The position numbers were made by a program, and so were the translations under genes. A stretch of DNA of 6,560 nt from the NCBI GenBank assembly GCA_005880165.1, contig VBJP01000092.1, positions 1-6,560 of the forward strand. Reading direction: 5' to 3'. Positions 1 to 5,792 of the stretch are shown here, piece after piece. Below the pieces are notes generated by a model. That model saw nothing but the letters and a program-made list of their open reading frames with translations, made no database searches and was not told the origin of the DNA. This stretch comes from Chloroflexota bacterium. Lineage in GTDB: Bacteria; Chloroflexota; Limnocylindria; QHBO01. Each line of letters starts with the position of its first letter. Position 1 is the stretch's first letter.

Positions 1-57
1 TACGGGTCGTCGAGCTCCCGGTGTAGCGAGCTGGCCGCAGCTTCGTCCGGTCGGAAC

Positions 58-123
58 GGAATATTCCACTAATACCGCTTAGTGGTACCACGCGCGGCGG
101 CCTCCTTACTCACAGTAATGTGA
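58..123. promoter_or_regulatory. Cluster of short perfect palindromes upstream of the small ORF
   Basis: Four dyads sit within 66 bases. GGAATATTCC (58-67) is a perfect 10-base palindrome. CCACTAA (66-72) and TTAGTGG (79-85) form a 7-bp inverted repeat around a 6-base spacer. GTGGTACCAC (82-91) is a perfect 10-base palindrome overlapping the previous right arm. TCACA (110-114) and TGTGA (119-123) flank GTAA. The stretch 58-91 is visibly more AT-rich than its surroundings. It lies 88-153 bases ahead of the ATG at 211, so it could be an operator or promoter region or structured leader RNA of that ORF. No convincing -35/-10 pair was found; TAATGT at 116-121 is a weak -10 candidate without a matching -35. 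The function is inference; the symmetry is directly visible. Confidence 0.35.
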
Positions 124-196
124 TCTCCGTGCCAGCCCGACCCGCATCGACCACGCGGATCGGTCGGCACACCGGCTCCATGCCTTAGACATCGGC

Positions 197-203
197 AGGA
201 GGT
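197..203 (+). promoter_or_regulatory. Strong Shine-Dalgarno for the 61-residue ORF
   Basis: AGGAGGT lies 7 bases before the ATG at 211. This is a near-perfect anti-16S complement at optimal spacing. It is the main reason to accept the short ORF as real, since its composition alone would not be convincing. Confidence 0.75.
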
Positions 204-210
204 ACACGCG

Positions 211-396
211 ATGACTATTCCGCCGCCGATCCCCGAGCGCGAGATCCTGCGGCCCGAGGAACCAGGGATTGAGTTCCCGAGGGAGGAGCCGCCGCGCGAC
301 GAGCCGGCACCCGAGATTCCGTGGACCGAGGAACCGGAAGAGGAGCCCCCGAGGACCGAGGAGCCACCGCCTGGCGACAAACCGCTCGGCGCCTGA
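211..396 (+). CDS. Small Pro/Glu-rich acidic protein, function unknown
   Basis: This 61-residue ORF starts with ATG and ends with TGA, and is preceded by AGGAGGT at 7-base spacing. I do not recognise a characterised family. Of the 61 residues, 19 are Pro and 16 are Glu, with 2 Asp, 5 Arg and 1 Lys, giving a strong net negative charge. The sequence is built from degenerate EEP units (for example PEEP at 15-18, REEPP at 24-28, TEEP at 39-42, TEEPP at 49-53), with a single Trp at 38 and no Cys or His. There is no signal peptide and no hydrophobic segment, so a soluble, extended and intrinsically disordered peptide is expected. It is the only likely plus-strand gene here and converges with the peptidase gene, with 353 bases between their stops. 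The repeat-like composition means that a chance ORF in GC-rich DNA cannot be fully excluded, but the ribosome binding site argues against it. Confidence 0.6.
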   Translation: MTIPPPIPEREILRPEEPGIEFPREEPPRDEPAPEIPWTEEPEEEPPRTEEPPPGDKPLGA

Positions 397-749
397 CTGA
401 GGGTCGCCTCGGGCGCCGTCAGGGCCGGTAGATGGGGCCGGATGCCCGGTGAGCATCGGGTGTAAGGCTGCAGCCTGTCGCGCTGGCGATCCGCAGACGA
501 CGCGGCGACGCGATCGGTGAACGCTACCCTGCGGGCCAACGCAGCTCGGCTTCGCCCCCAGGTGCTTCGGGTACTGGTGCCTCAGCCCGGGAGACGATCG
601 ACGTCGCAGATGCCCTCGTCGAGTGGCTTGCCGCCGCGTAGATCCGTTTGTGCGTGCCGTTCGCACCTGATACGCAGTAAGGACGCCTCTGGTGGCACCG
701 ATCACCCCAGAGTGCCGATTGGCTCGCCCAAGCTAGTGGAAGGCTGCTT
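397..749. other. 353-base convergent intergenic region, no convincing gene
   Basis: This stretch separates the stop of the Pro/Glu ORF from the stop of the minus-strand peptidase gene. Open frames here lack a ribosome binding site and family-like sequence. Visible structures are CCTGAC (392-397) against GTCAGG (418-423), spanning the end of the small ORF; the 12-base palindrome AGGCTGCAGCCT (465-476); GATGC (441-445) against GCATC (453-457); and GGCAC/GTGCC arms at about 694-716 just beyond the peptidase stop. None is followed by a T-tract in either direction, so no intrinsic terminator can be called. An open stretch without a start codon (453-641, plus strand) is discussed in the findings. 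Confidence 0.5.
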
Positions 750-1904
750 CTAGGCAATCACCCCGCGCGACCGCAGCATCTCCACCACTCGGTCGCGCGG
801 CAGGGCCGGGGTTCGGTGCCCGCGGAAGCCGACCATCTCTTCGTTCGCAACGAGCACGTTAAGGACCGCTTCCTCGGTCGCCTGCACGACTGCCGCGTAG
901 AGCGGGTCAAGGAAGCCCCAGGGGATGAAGCTCAGCGCGTCGAGCCTCCCTTCGCCGGCTCCGAACAGCGTATTGGCGCCCGGGGTGAAGGCCCCCGGAT
1001 TGGCAGTCGACAGCGCCATGAACAGGTCGCCTGAGAAGTGCGAGCCGGTCGTGCCGGTCCGCGCCAGCCCAAGGGTCACGCGGCGCGCCAGGGCGCGGCA
1101 TTGGTCCGGGAGTAGCGGCGCATCGGTCACCACGAGTGCGATACACGAGCCGGCCCCGGGTGGCGCGCTGAACGCCTCCGCCATGGGATTGTCGTCGGCC
1201 AGCGCCTCCCCGAGCGGCACCCCGACAATCGTCAGCTCGGCACGGGCGCCGAAGTTGGCCTGGAGGAAGACGCCCACCGTGTAGGTCGCGTCGCCATGGT
1301 TGACGAGCCGCGAGGCCGTGCCCGAACCGCCCTTGTACTCATAGCAGTTCATGCCGGTCCCGCCACCAACCGATCCCTCCTCGAGGGGTCCCGCCTGAGC
1401 CGACTCCAGGGCGCGCACGCCAACCGCCTCAGTGACGTGGCCGCCGTTGATGTCATTGAGGTAGCCGTCCCAGGTCTCACCAGCCACCGGCAGCAGCCAG
1501 GCCTCGGCGACGGCGGGGTGGTGGAGGGCGGTCCAGCGCACGATCGCGGCATGCGCGACACCCACCGCATGGGTGTTCGTCACGCAGATCGGCCCGCTCA
1601 TGGTCCCCGACTCGTTGATCCACGACACCCCGGTCATCTCGCCGTTGCCGTTCTGCGAGTGGTAGCCGGCGGCGCACGGATCGCCGGGGCTGGCCCGGCC
1701 ACGCGGATGCACGGCGGTCACCCCGGTGCGGACGCCGTCGCCCTCGATGAGCGTGGCGTAGCCCACCTCTGCACCTGGCACGTCGGTGATCGCGTTCCAG
1801 GGACCGGGGCGCCCGGCGAAGGGGATCCCCAGCGCCCGAGCCCGCTGCTTGCCCGACGGCGTGGCGAGCTGCGGATCGGGCTGTGTGCCCGGCACGCCGC
1901 TCAC
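750..1904 (-). CDS. P1 family (DmpA/BapA-type, S58) aminopeptidase
   Basis: This is a 384-residue member of the P1/DmpA family of N-terminal nucleophile hydrolases. The family includes L-aminopeptidase/D-Ala-esterase/amidase and beta-aminopeptidases, which release N-terminal residues from small peptides and amides. The proenzyme cleaves itself before a Ser that becomes the new N-terminal nucleophile of the small subunit. Here that site is GAG-SCIALVVTDAPLLP, with the candidate nucleophile at Ser253, predicting chains of about 252 and 132 residues. Other family signatures are NAITDVPGAEVGYATL (37-52), WINESG (95-100), GGGTGMNCYEYKGGSGTASR (180-199) and QANFGAR (215-221), whose Asn217 fits the oxyanion-hole position. 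No signal peptide is seen, so it is likely cytoplasmic. The GTG start overlaps the TGA of the permease gene (GTGA), and no in-frame alternative fits the family's usual N-terminus. Substrate preference (alpha, beta or D-residues) cannot be read from the sequence. Confidence 0.9.
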   Translation of the reverse strand: MSGVPGTQPDPQLATPSGKQRARALGIPFAGRPGPWNAITDVPGAEVGYATLIEGDGVRTGVTAVHPRGRASPGDPCAAGYHSQNGNGEMTGVSWINESGTMSGPICVTNTHAVGVAHAAIVRWTALHHPAVAEAWLLPVAGETWDGYLNDINGGHVTEAVGVRALESAQAGPLEEGSVGGGTGMNCYEYKGGSGTASRLVNHGDATYTVGVFLQANFGARAELTIVGVPLGEALADDNPMAEAFSAPPGAGSCIALVVTDAPLLPDQCRALARRVTLGLARTGTTGSHFSGDLFMALSTANPGAFTPGANTLFGAGEGRLDALSFIPWGFLDPLYAAVVQATEEAVLNVLVANEEMVGFRGHRTPALPRDRVVEMLRSRGVIA

Positions 1905-3376
1905 GCTTCGGCCTGGGCCTTCTCCGCTCCGGGCAGCTCACCGTGGTCGAGGGCTGGGTGGCGCAGACTCCAGGCCCGCCCGCCCTGGGGCAGGATGTAG
2001 ACCGCCCAGTAGACGAGCCCGATGGCCAGTGTGGCACCGGTCACGATCAGCGCGGTGGAGCTCTGCTGAGTCGTGACGTAGACCAGGGCGGCCAGCGCGA
2101 GCAGCGGCGGGACGGGCCACCACGGCATGCGGTACGGGCTGCCATCGGTCGCGCCGGTGGTGCGCCCCACCAGCGCCGCGATCGAGATCAGCGCGTAGTC
2201 GGCGACCAGGACCGCGCCGGTGAGGGTGATCAGCGTGCCAAGGTCCACCGTCAGGCACAGAATGGCGCTCACGATGCCGACCAGTGCGGTGGCGATCCAC
2301 GGCGATTTGAACGTTGGATGCACCGAAGCCAGCCACTCGTTGACGACCCCCGGCCAGGCACGGTCGCGCGCCGAGGAGAAGAGGATGCGCCCGAACTCGA
2401 GGATGATCGCGAGGGTGGCGTTGAAGATGGCCAACGCGATCCCGAGTGACACGATGGTGTCCACGGTGCTGTTGGTGGTGGCATTCAGGAAGTAGGTCAT
2501 CGGGGCCGGATCGGTCGTCACCTTGGCCAGGTTGGGTGCCCCAAGCAGCACCGCGGTGGTCGGGATCAGCTCGGCGGCGACGGTGATCACCAGCGACCAC
2601 AGGATGGCGACCGCGATGCGCCGGCTGGAGCCCTGGGTCTCCTCGGAGAAGTTCACGGCGTTCGAGTAGCCGTTGTAGGCGAAGACACCGGCCGCCGTCG
2701 CGGTCAGGACCACGCCAAAGGCAATCGGGCTCAGGCCACCGCTGGCGCCGCCCACCACAAAGTTGCCGAAGAGTTGACCGATGCGGTCAGCGTGGAAGTT
2801 GACGATCCCGATGAGCGTGAGGATCAGCAGCGCGACGAGTTCGATGGCCAGGAAGATGCCGGTCACGATGGCGTTGGTGCGGATGCGCAGGATGCCGACC
2901 AGCGCCGCGAGCAGGCAGACCACCGCTCCCGCGATGCGCGTGTCGACCGTCACCACGTTGGCGATGTACTGCGCGGTGCCCAGCGCGATGACCGCTGGGA
3001 TGAACGCCACGCTGTTGAGCATCAGCGCGAAGGTCGCGAAGCTCAGCGCGTTGCCGAGACGAGCCCACGGCCCCTTGAAGGCGTGCCAGACCAGGGCGTA
3101 ATCGCCGCCCGCGATGGGGAAGGCTGCCGACAGCTCGCCCCAGCAGAAGGCCATGAACACGCCGATGATCGCCGCGAAGACCAGCGCCAGGAAGGCTCCC
3201 GTGCCCGCGGTCAGGATGATGAACGGGATGATGATGAAGACCGATGAGGCGGGGGTCACCGCCGAGACGGTGATCGCGATGTTGCCCCAGATCCCGAGCC
3301 CGCGGTGAAGTTCCTGTTCGTACCGCGTCTCGCCCGGCGCGGCAGCGCCCATCCCGACACCCGTCTGACCAGCCAC
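1901..3376 (-). CDS. APC superfamily amino acid permease
   Basis: This 491-residue integral membrane protein has about 12 hydrophobic helices, roughly at 36-56, 60-84, 108-138, 148-165, 168-192, 215-237, 255-279, 305-326, 358-378, 382-404, 420-436 and 441-463. It belongs to the amino acid-polyamine-organocation superfamily, secondary transporters that take up amino acids or related amines, often with protons. Supporting motifs are the unwound first-helix region AVTPASSVF (39-47), FPIAGGDYALV (86-96), NFSEET (242-247) at the end of helix 6, and EFGRILFSSARDRAWP (327-342), which resembles the conserved cytoplasmic loop after helix 8. The length is typical. The start is GTG with GGAGGG eight bases upstream; a Met at residue 9 is a less likely alternative. 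The stop overlaps the start of the peptidase gene, so the two are probably one transcript and translationally coupled. The pairing suggests import of amino acid derivatives or small peptides that the peptidase handles, but the substrate is unknown. Confidence 0.88.
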   Translation of the reverse strand: MAGQTGVGMGAAAPGETRYEQELHRGLGIWGNIAITVSAVTPASSVFIIIPFIILTAGTGAFLALVFAAIIGVFMAFCWGELSAAFPIAGGDYALVWHAFKGPWARLGNALSFATFALMLNSVAFIPAVIALGTAQYIANVVTVDTRIAGAVVCLLAALVGILRIRTNAIVTGIFLAIELVALLILTLIGIVNFHADRIGQLFGNFVVGGASGGLSPIAFGVVLTATAAGVFAYNGYSNAVNFSEETQGSSRRIAVAILWSLVITVAAELIPTTAVLLGAPNLAKVTTDPAPMTYFLNATTNSTVDTIVSLGIALAIFNATLAIILEFGRILFSSARDRAWPGVVNEWLASVHPTFKSPWIATALVGIVSAILCLTVDLGTLITLTGAVLVADYALISIAALVGRTTGATDGSPYRMPWWPVPPLLALAALVYVTTQQSSTALIVTGATLAIGLVYWAVYILPQGGRAWSLRHPALDHGELPGAEKAQAEA

Positions 3377-3384
3377 GAAGTCTG

Positions 3385-3390
3385 CCCTCC
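3385..3390 (-). promoter_or_regulatory. Shine-Dalgarno of the permease gene
   Basis: Read on the minus strand, GGAGGG lies eight bases before the GTG at 3376. It supports this GTG over the in-frame Met at residue 9. Confidence 0.65.
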
Positions 3391-3430
3391 ACCACCCTGG
3401 ATCCGACCCCCGCGGCTCCGAGACACCGCT

Positions 3431-3454
3431 CGGCGCTGCGCGTATTCAGCGCCG
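3431..3454. repeat. 8-bp perfect inverted repeat upstream of the permease
   Basis: CGGCGCTG (3431-3438) and CAGCGCCG (3447-3454) are exact reverse complements around an 8-base spacer, cgcgtatt. The dyad is centred about 66 bases before the permease GTG and covers the only plausible -10 element seen there. It could be a repressor operator or a hairpin in the 5' leader. GC-rich DNA yields such dyads by chance fairly often, so this is a candidate only. Confidence 0.35.
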
Positions 3455-3472
3455 CGGCCGCGCGGCGGTCAA
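3443..3472 (-). promoter_or_regulatory. Weak candidate promoter for the permease-peptidase operon
   Basis: On the minus strand, TTGACC (3472-3467) matches the -35 consensus at five of six bases. It is followed after 18 bases by TGAATA (3448-3443), a poor -10 match. Transcription would begin near 3436, giving a leader of about 60 bases. The -35 match and location are encouraging; the -10 is weak and the spacer is almost pure GC. Confidence 0.25.
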
Positions 3473-3488
3473 GACCCTTGGGCCCGAC

Positions 3489-3521
3489 GGGTCGGACCCG
3501 GACTCGATTGCTGTCCGACCC
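3489..3521. repeat. 9-bp perfect inverted repeat, candidate operator
   Basis: GGGTCGGAC (3489-3497) and GTCCGACCC (3513-3521) are exact reverse complements separated by 15 bases. The half-sites are 24 bases apart centre to centre, a little over two helical turns. The near edge is 16 bases upstream of the TTGACC element on the minus strand, a usual place for an activator or upstream regulator. It could equally be a chance dyad. Confidence 0.35.
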
Positions 3522-3653
3522 ACCGTGGACCGATCGAAACCCGTTCGAACAGGATCGGCGGGTAGCCCTCCCCAGGCCGTCTTGATGGTCCCAGGAGGAA
3601 TCGCTCTTAGTGGGACCCGCCAACTGTGGGCATGCCCTAGCTCGGGGCGCGCG

Positions 3654-3675
3654 GGGGCGTCAGCTGGGGCGTCAG
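3654..3675. repeat. Tandem repeat GGGGCGTCAG x2, 12-base period
   Basis: GGGGCGTCAG occurs at 3654-3663 and again exactly at 3666-3675. It is a short perfect direct repeat in the spacer between tRNA-Thr and the permease. No function can be assigned. Confidence 0.5.
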
Positions 3676-3682
3676 GCCCACC

Positions 3683-3701
3683 CGGTCCAGCAACCGGACC
3701 G
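3683..3701 (-). other. Small hairpin downstream of tRNA-Thr
   Basis: CGGTCC and GGACCG form a 6-bp stem around a 7-base loop, about 31 bases beyond the tRNA CCA end. It may mark the end of the rlmB-tRNA transcript, but no T-run follows on the minus strand. It does not qualify as a classical intrinsic terminator. Confidence 0.25.
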
Positions 3702-3732
3702 AGAATACGGCGCGGATTTAGGCGCAGAACGC

Positions 3733-3807
3733 TGGAGCCGACGGAGGGAGTCGAACCCACAACCGGCGGTTTACAAAACCGCTGCTCTACCGTTGAGCTA
3801 CGTCGGC
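3733..3807 (-). tRNA. tRNA-Thr (anticodon UGU), CCA encoded
   Basis: The minus strand folds into a standard 75-base cloverleaf. The acceptor stem is GCCGACG with CGTCGGC; the D-stem is GCTC/GAGC with a 7-base loop. The anticodon stem is GCGGT/ACCGC around TTTGTAA, with UGU at 3775-3773. A five-base variable loop and the T-loop TTCGACT follow. The discriminator is U and is followed by an encoded CCA at 3735-3733. UGU decodes ACA and other ACN threonine codons. G1-C72, C2-G71 and anticodon G35-U36 agree with the known threonine identity elements of E. coli. The T-stem GTGGG/CCCTC has one U-U mismatch (bases 3759 and 3745). The 5' end lies 14 bases after the rlmB stop, so the tRNA is probably processed from the operon message or driven by a promoter inside rlmB. 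Confidence 0.95.
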
Positions 3808-3821
3808 CCGGCGCCCCGATT

Positions 3822-4571
3822 CTAGCGGGCCCCACCTGCTGAACGCTGGCGGACGACCTCGAACAGGAGCAGCGCTCCGGCGGTCGCCGCGTTGAGCGAC
3901 GCGACCCGGCCGGCCATCGGGAACTGCACCAACAGGTCGCAGCGACGCTTGGTGGCGCCCGAGAGGCCGCTCCCCTCCGACCCGACCACGATCGCCATCG
4001 GTCCAGTCAGGTCCGCCTCCCACGCGGACGCCTGCGCCTCCTGGTCGGCAGCCACCAGTCGGAGGCCGAGCTCCTTGAGCTCGTGAAGGCTGGCCCCCAG
4101 GCTTTCGACGCGCGCCAGAAGCAGGTGCTCGCTGGCCCCGGCCGAGGCCTTGACCGCCGCCGCGGTCAATGGCGCCGCTCCCCGCTCCGGAAACACGACG
4201 CCGTCGACGCCCGCCGCCTCCGCCGAGCGAAGGAGGGTTCCCAGGTTCGTGGGGTCCTGCAGGTGCTCGAGGACGAGCACGAACGGGTCATGCCCGCGCG
4301 CCGCCGCCCGCGCCATCACCTCCGTCAGATCTGACCAGCGCCGCTCGCCCACCTCTAGCAGCACGCCCTGGTGGCCGTCGAACCCGGCAATCCGCGACAA
4401 GCGGTCCGGCGACACGATCTCGGCCGATAGGCTTGCCTGCCGCGCGCCGGCGAGCAGGGCGTTGAGCTCGGGGTTGGGTTTGGCGGTGGAGGAGACGAGG
4501 AGCCGATGAGCCGGTCGACCGGCGGCGAGCGCCTCCGCAACAGGACGCCGCCCGCCGATCCATTCGGTCAT
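3822..4571 (-). CDS. rlmB: TrmH-family (SPOUT) 23S rRNA 2'-O-methyltransferase, RlmB-like
   Basis: This 249-residue SpoU/TrmH-family RNA ribose methyltransferase uses S-adenosylmethionine; RlmB modifies G2251 in the P-loop of 23S rRNA. The N-terminal part (about 1-75) resembles the L30e-like substrate-binding domain, with IGGRRPVAEAL at 5-15. The catalytic knot domain has all three family motifs. Motif 1 is LQDPTNLGTLLRSAEAAG (104-121) with Asn109 and Arg115. Motif 2 is IVVGSEGSGLS (194-204) with Glu199. Motif 3 is RVASLNAATAGALLLFEVVR (222-241) with Ser225 and Asn227. The usual SLN-(V/A)-S-V-A version of motif 3 is here SLNAATA, a mild variation. The ATG overlaps the ispDF TGA (ATGA) and has no clear Shine-Dalgarno, so coupled translation is likely. 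Assignment to RlmB rather than a tRNA or other rRNA methyltransferase rests on the complete L30e-knot layout and the yacL-isp-rlmB gene order. Confidence 0.88.
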   Translation of the reverse strand: MTEWIGGRRPVAEALAAGRPAHRLLVSSTAKPNPELNALLAGARQASLSAEIVSPDRLSRIAGFDGHQGVLLEVGERRWSDLTEVMARAAARGHDPFVLVLEHLQDPTNLGTLLRSAEAAGVDGVVFPERGAAPLTAAAVKASAGASEHLLLARVESLGASLHELKELGLRLVAADQEAQASAWEADLTGPMAIVVGSEGSGLSGATKRRCDLLVQFPMAGRVASLNAATAGALLLFEVVRQRSAGGAR

Positions 4572-5782
4572 GGGCCGTCGGTCGGCGAAGCGTCTGCGAA
4601 CGGTTCGACGCTCGCCACGGCGTACGTGGCAATCCCCTCGGTCCCCGCGAAGCCGAGCCCGTCGCTGGTCGTGCCCTTGACGCTGACCGAGCCGGCGGGA
4701 AGTCCGGTGAGCTCTGCGATGCGCCGCTCCATCGCTTCTCGCGCCCGGGCGATGGCCGGCCTCGCCGCGACGATCGTCAGGTCCACCGTCCCCGGCCGAA
4801 ATCCGGCGTCGCGCATCCGCTCCACGGCGAGCCGCAGGAGCTCTCCGGAGTCCGCGCCGCTCCAGTGCTCGTCTCCCTCCGCGAAATGGGTGCCGACGTC
4901 GCCCAGGTGAGCTGCACCCAGCAGAGCGTCGATCACGGCGTGGAGGGCAACATCCCCGTCCGAGTGGCCCGCGAGACCCCGCGGCTCGTCCGGAAAAACG
5001 AGGCCGCCCATCTTGAGCGGAACCCCGAACTCGAGGCGATGGGCGTCGAAGCCGATCCCCGCGCGGGCGCCCACCGCCGAAGCATCGAGCGCGACAACCG
5101 ATCGTTCCCGGAGGATGGCACGCAAGACCGGCAGATCTCCATCTTCAGTCAGCTTCCGGTTCGCGGGATCGCCCGCGACCGCCCGCACCGGCACCCCGAT
5201 CGCTGTGAGCGCCGCCGCTTCGTCGGTGGGCTCGCCGCCTCGTGCCCCGGCCGCATCGAGAGCGGCCAGCAGGATGCCGAGGCTGGCCGCCTGGGGGGTC
5301 TGCGCGGCGCCCAGGGAATCGCGCGAGACGGTGGCCTCGACCAAGCCATCGCTCAAGCGCTTGAGGGTATCGGCCACGCTCAGCACGGGGATGGCCGCTC
5401 CCGTCTCCCGCGCCGCGTCCAGGACCGCCTCGATGAGCGACGTGTCCACGGCTGGACGCGCGGCATCGTGCACCAGCACGAGGGTGTCGCTGGAAGCTCC
5501 CGCATCGGACAGGCCAAGGAGCCCGGCATGCACGGACGCCGAGCGCGTCTCACCGCCCTCGACCAGGAGGCATCGGTCCGCAGCGGGTGGCAGGCGGTCA
5601 CGGTAGCGCTCGACCTCGCCCGCTGGGACCACCACCGCCACGCGCGTCAGCCCCGGGGCGACGAGCAGCGCGTCCAGGCTCCAGCGCCAGATCGGCCGAC
5701 CCCACAGCTCGGTCCACAGCTTGTCTCCGCCCATCCGGCTGCCGCGTCCGGCGGCGACTAGGACGCCGGCCACTCCGCTCAT
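4568..5782 (-). CDS. ispDF: Bifunctional IspD-IspF, MEP isoprenoid pathway
   Basis: This 404-residue fusion of two MEP pathway enzymes couples IspD (2-C-methyl-D-erythritol 4-phosphate cytidylyltransferase) to IspF (2-C-methyl-D-erythritol 2,4-cyclodiphosphate synthase). The IspE kinase step between them is not in the window. IspD, about 1-226, shows AAGRGSRMGGDKLW (10-23) with Arg16 and Lys21, VHDAARP (104-110), AAQTPQA (159-165), TDEAAAL (186-192) and NRKLT (208-212) with Lys210. IspF, about 238-396, shows GIGFDAHRL (242-250) with metal ligands Asp246 and His248, GHSDGDVALHAVIDALLGA (272-290) with His281 as the third ligand, LGDVGTHF (293-300) and KGTTSDGLGFAGTEGIA (369-385). The chosen ATG starts the family-typical SGVAGVLVAAG and lies 10 bases after the stop of the preceding gene. 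The frame stays open upstream to an ATG at 5908, but that adds 42 Arg-rich residues overlapping the PIN-TRAM gene with no family match, so it was rejected. Confidence 0.93.
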   Translation of the reverse strand: MSGVAGVLVAAGRGSRMGGDKLWTELWGRPIWRWSLDALLVAPGLTRVAVVVPAGEVERYRDRLPPAADRCLLVEGGETRSASVHAGLLGLSDAGASSDTLVLVHDAARPAVDTSLIEAVLDAARETGAAIPVLSVADTLKRLSDGLVEATVSRDSLGAAQTPQAASLGILLAALDAAGARGGEPTDEAAALTAIGVPVRAVAGDPANRKLTEDGDLPVLRAILRERSVVALDASAVGARAGIGFDAHRLEFGVPLKMGGLVFPDEPRGLAGHSDGDVALHAVIDALLGAAHLGDVGTHFAEGDEHWSGADSGELLRLAVERMRDAGFRPGTVDLTIVAARPAIARAREAMERRIAELTGLPAGSVSVKGTTSDGLGFAGTEGIATYAVASVEPFADASPTDGP

Positions 5783-5792
5783 CGGTCGGACG

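Larger units (their letters stand above)
3377..3732. other. 356-base spacer upstream of the permease gene
   Basis: This region lies between the end of tRNA-Thr and the permease start, both on the minus strand. No open frame in it has a start signal or family resemblance; long frames crossing it run antisense to the tRNA or through neighbouring genes. It carries two perfect dyads (3431-3454 and 3489-3521), a weak promoter candidate (3443-3472), a tandem repeat (3654-3675), a 6-bp hairpin (3683-3701) and the 10-base palindrome GGGCATGCCC (3628-3637). The most likely role is termination or processing of the upstream operon followed by the promoter region of the permease-peptidase unit. Confidence 0.5.

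Noticed and set aside
1..82. 3' end of a plus-strand gene entering from the left edge
   Set aside because: All three frames close within 82 bases (stops at 24, 70 and 80). The remaining residues are too few to recognise, so no call is made.
110..123. TCACA-gtaa-TGTGA as a CRP/FNR-type site
   Set aside because: The half-sites are in inverted order and with a 4-base gap compared with TGTGA-N6-TCACA, so it does not match the known operator.
69..539. 156-codon minus-strand ORF rich in Gly and Ser
   Set aside because: Its GGSSSGSS stretch is the antisense shadow of the Pro/Glu codons of 211-396. There is no ribosome binding site and no family resemblance.
1296..2000. 234-codon plus-strand ORF opposite the peptidase and permease
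   Set aside because: It is antisense to two confident genes and lacks any recognised motif.
2787..3623. 278-codon minus-strand ORF over the permease start
   Set aside because: It is an alternate frame of the permease, with His/Arg/Gly-rich shadow composition and no domain features.
3683..3701. Intrinsic terminator after tRNA-Thr
   Set aside because: The stem is only 6 bp and no T-tract follows on the minus strand. It is listed only as a small hairpin.
3446..3835. 129-codon minus-strand ORF and antisense frames across 3525-3842
   Set aside because: They run through the tRNA-Thr gene and have no plausible start signal; they are chance open frames in GC-rich DNA.
4865..5761. 298-codon plus-strand ORF opposite ispDF
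   Set aside because: It is fully antisense to a well-supported enzyme. Composition is typical of a complementary-strand shadow.
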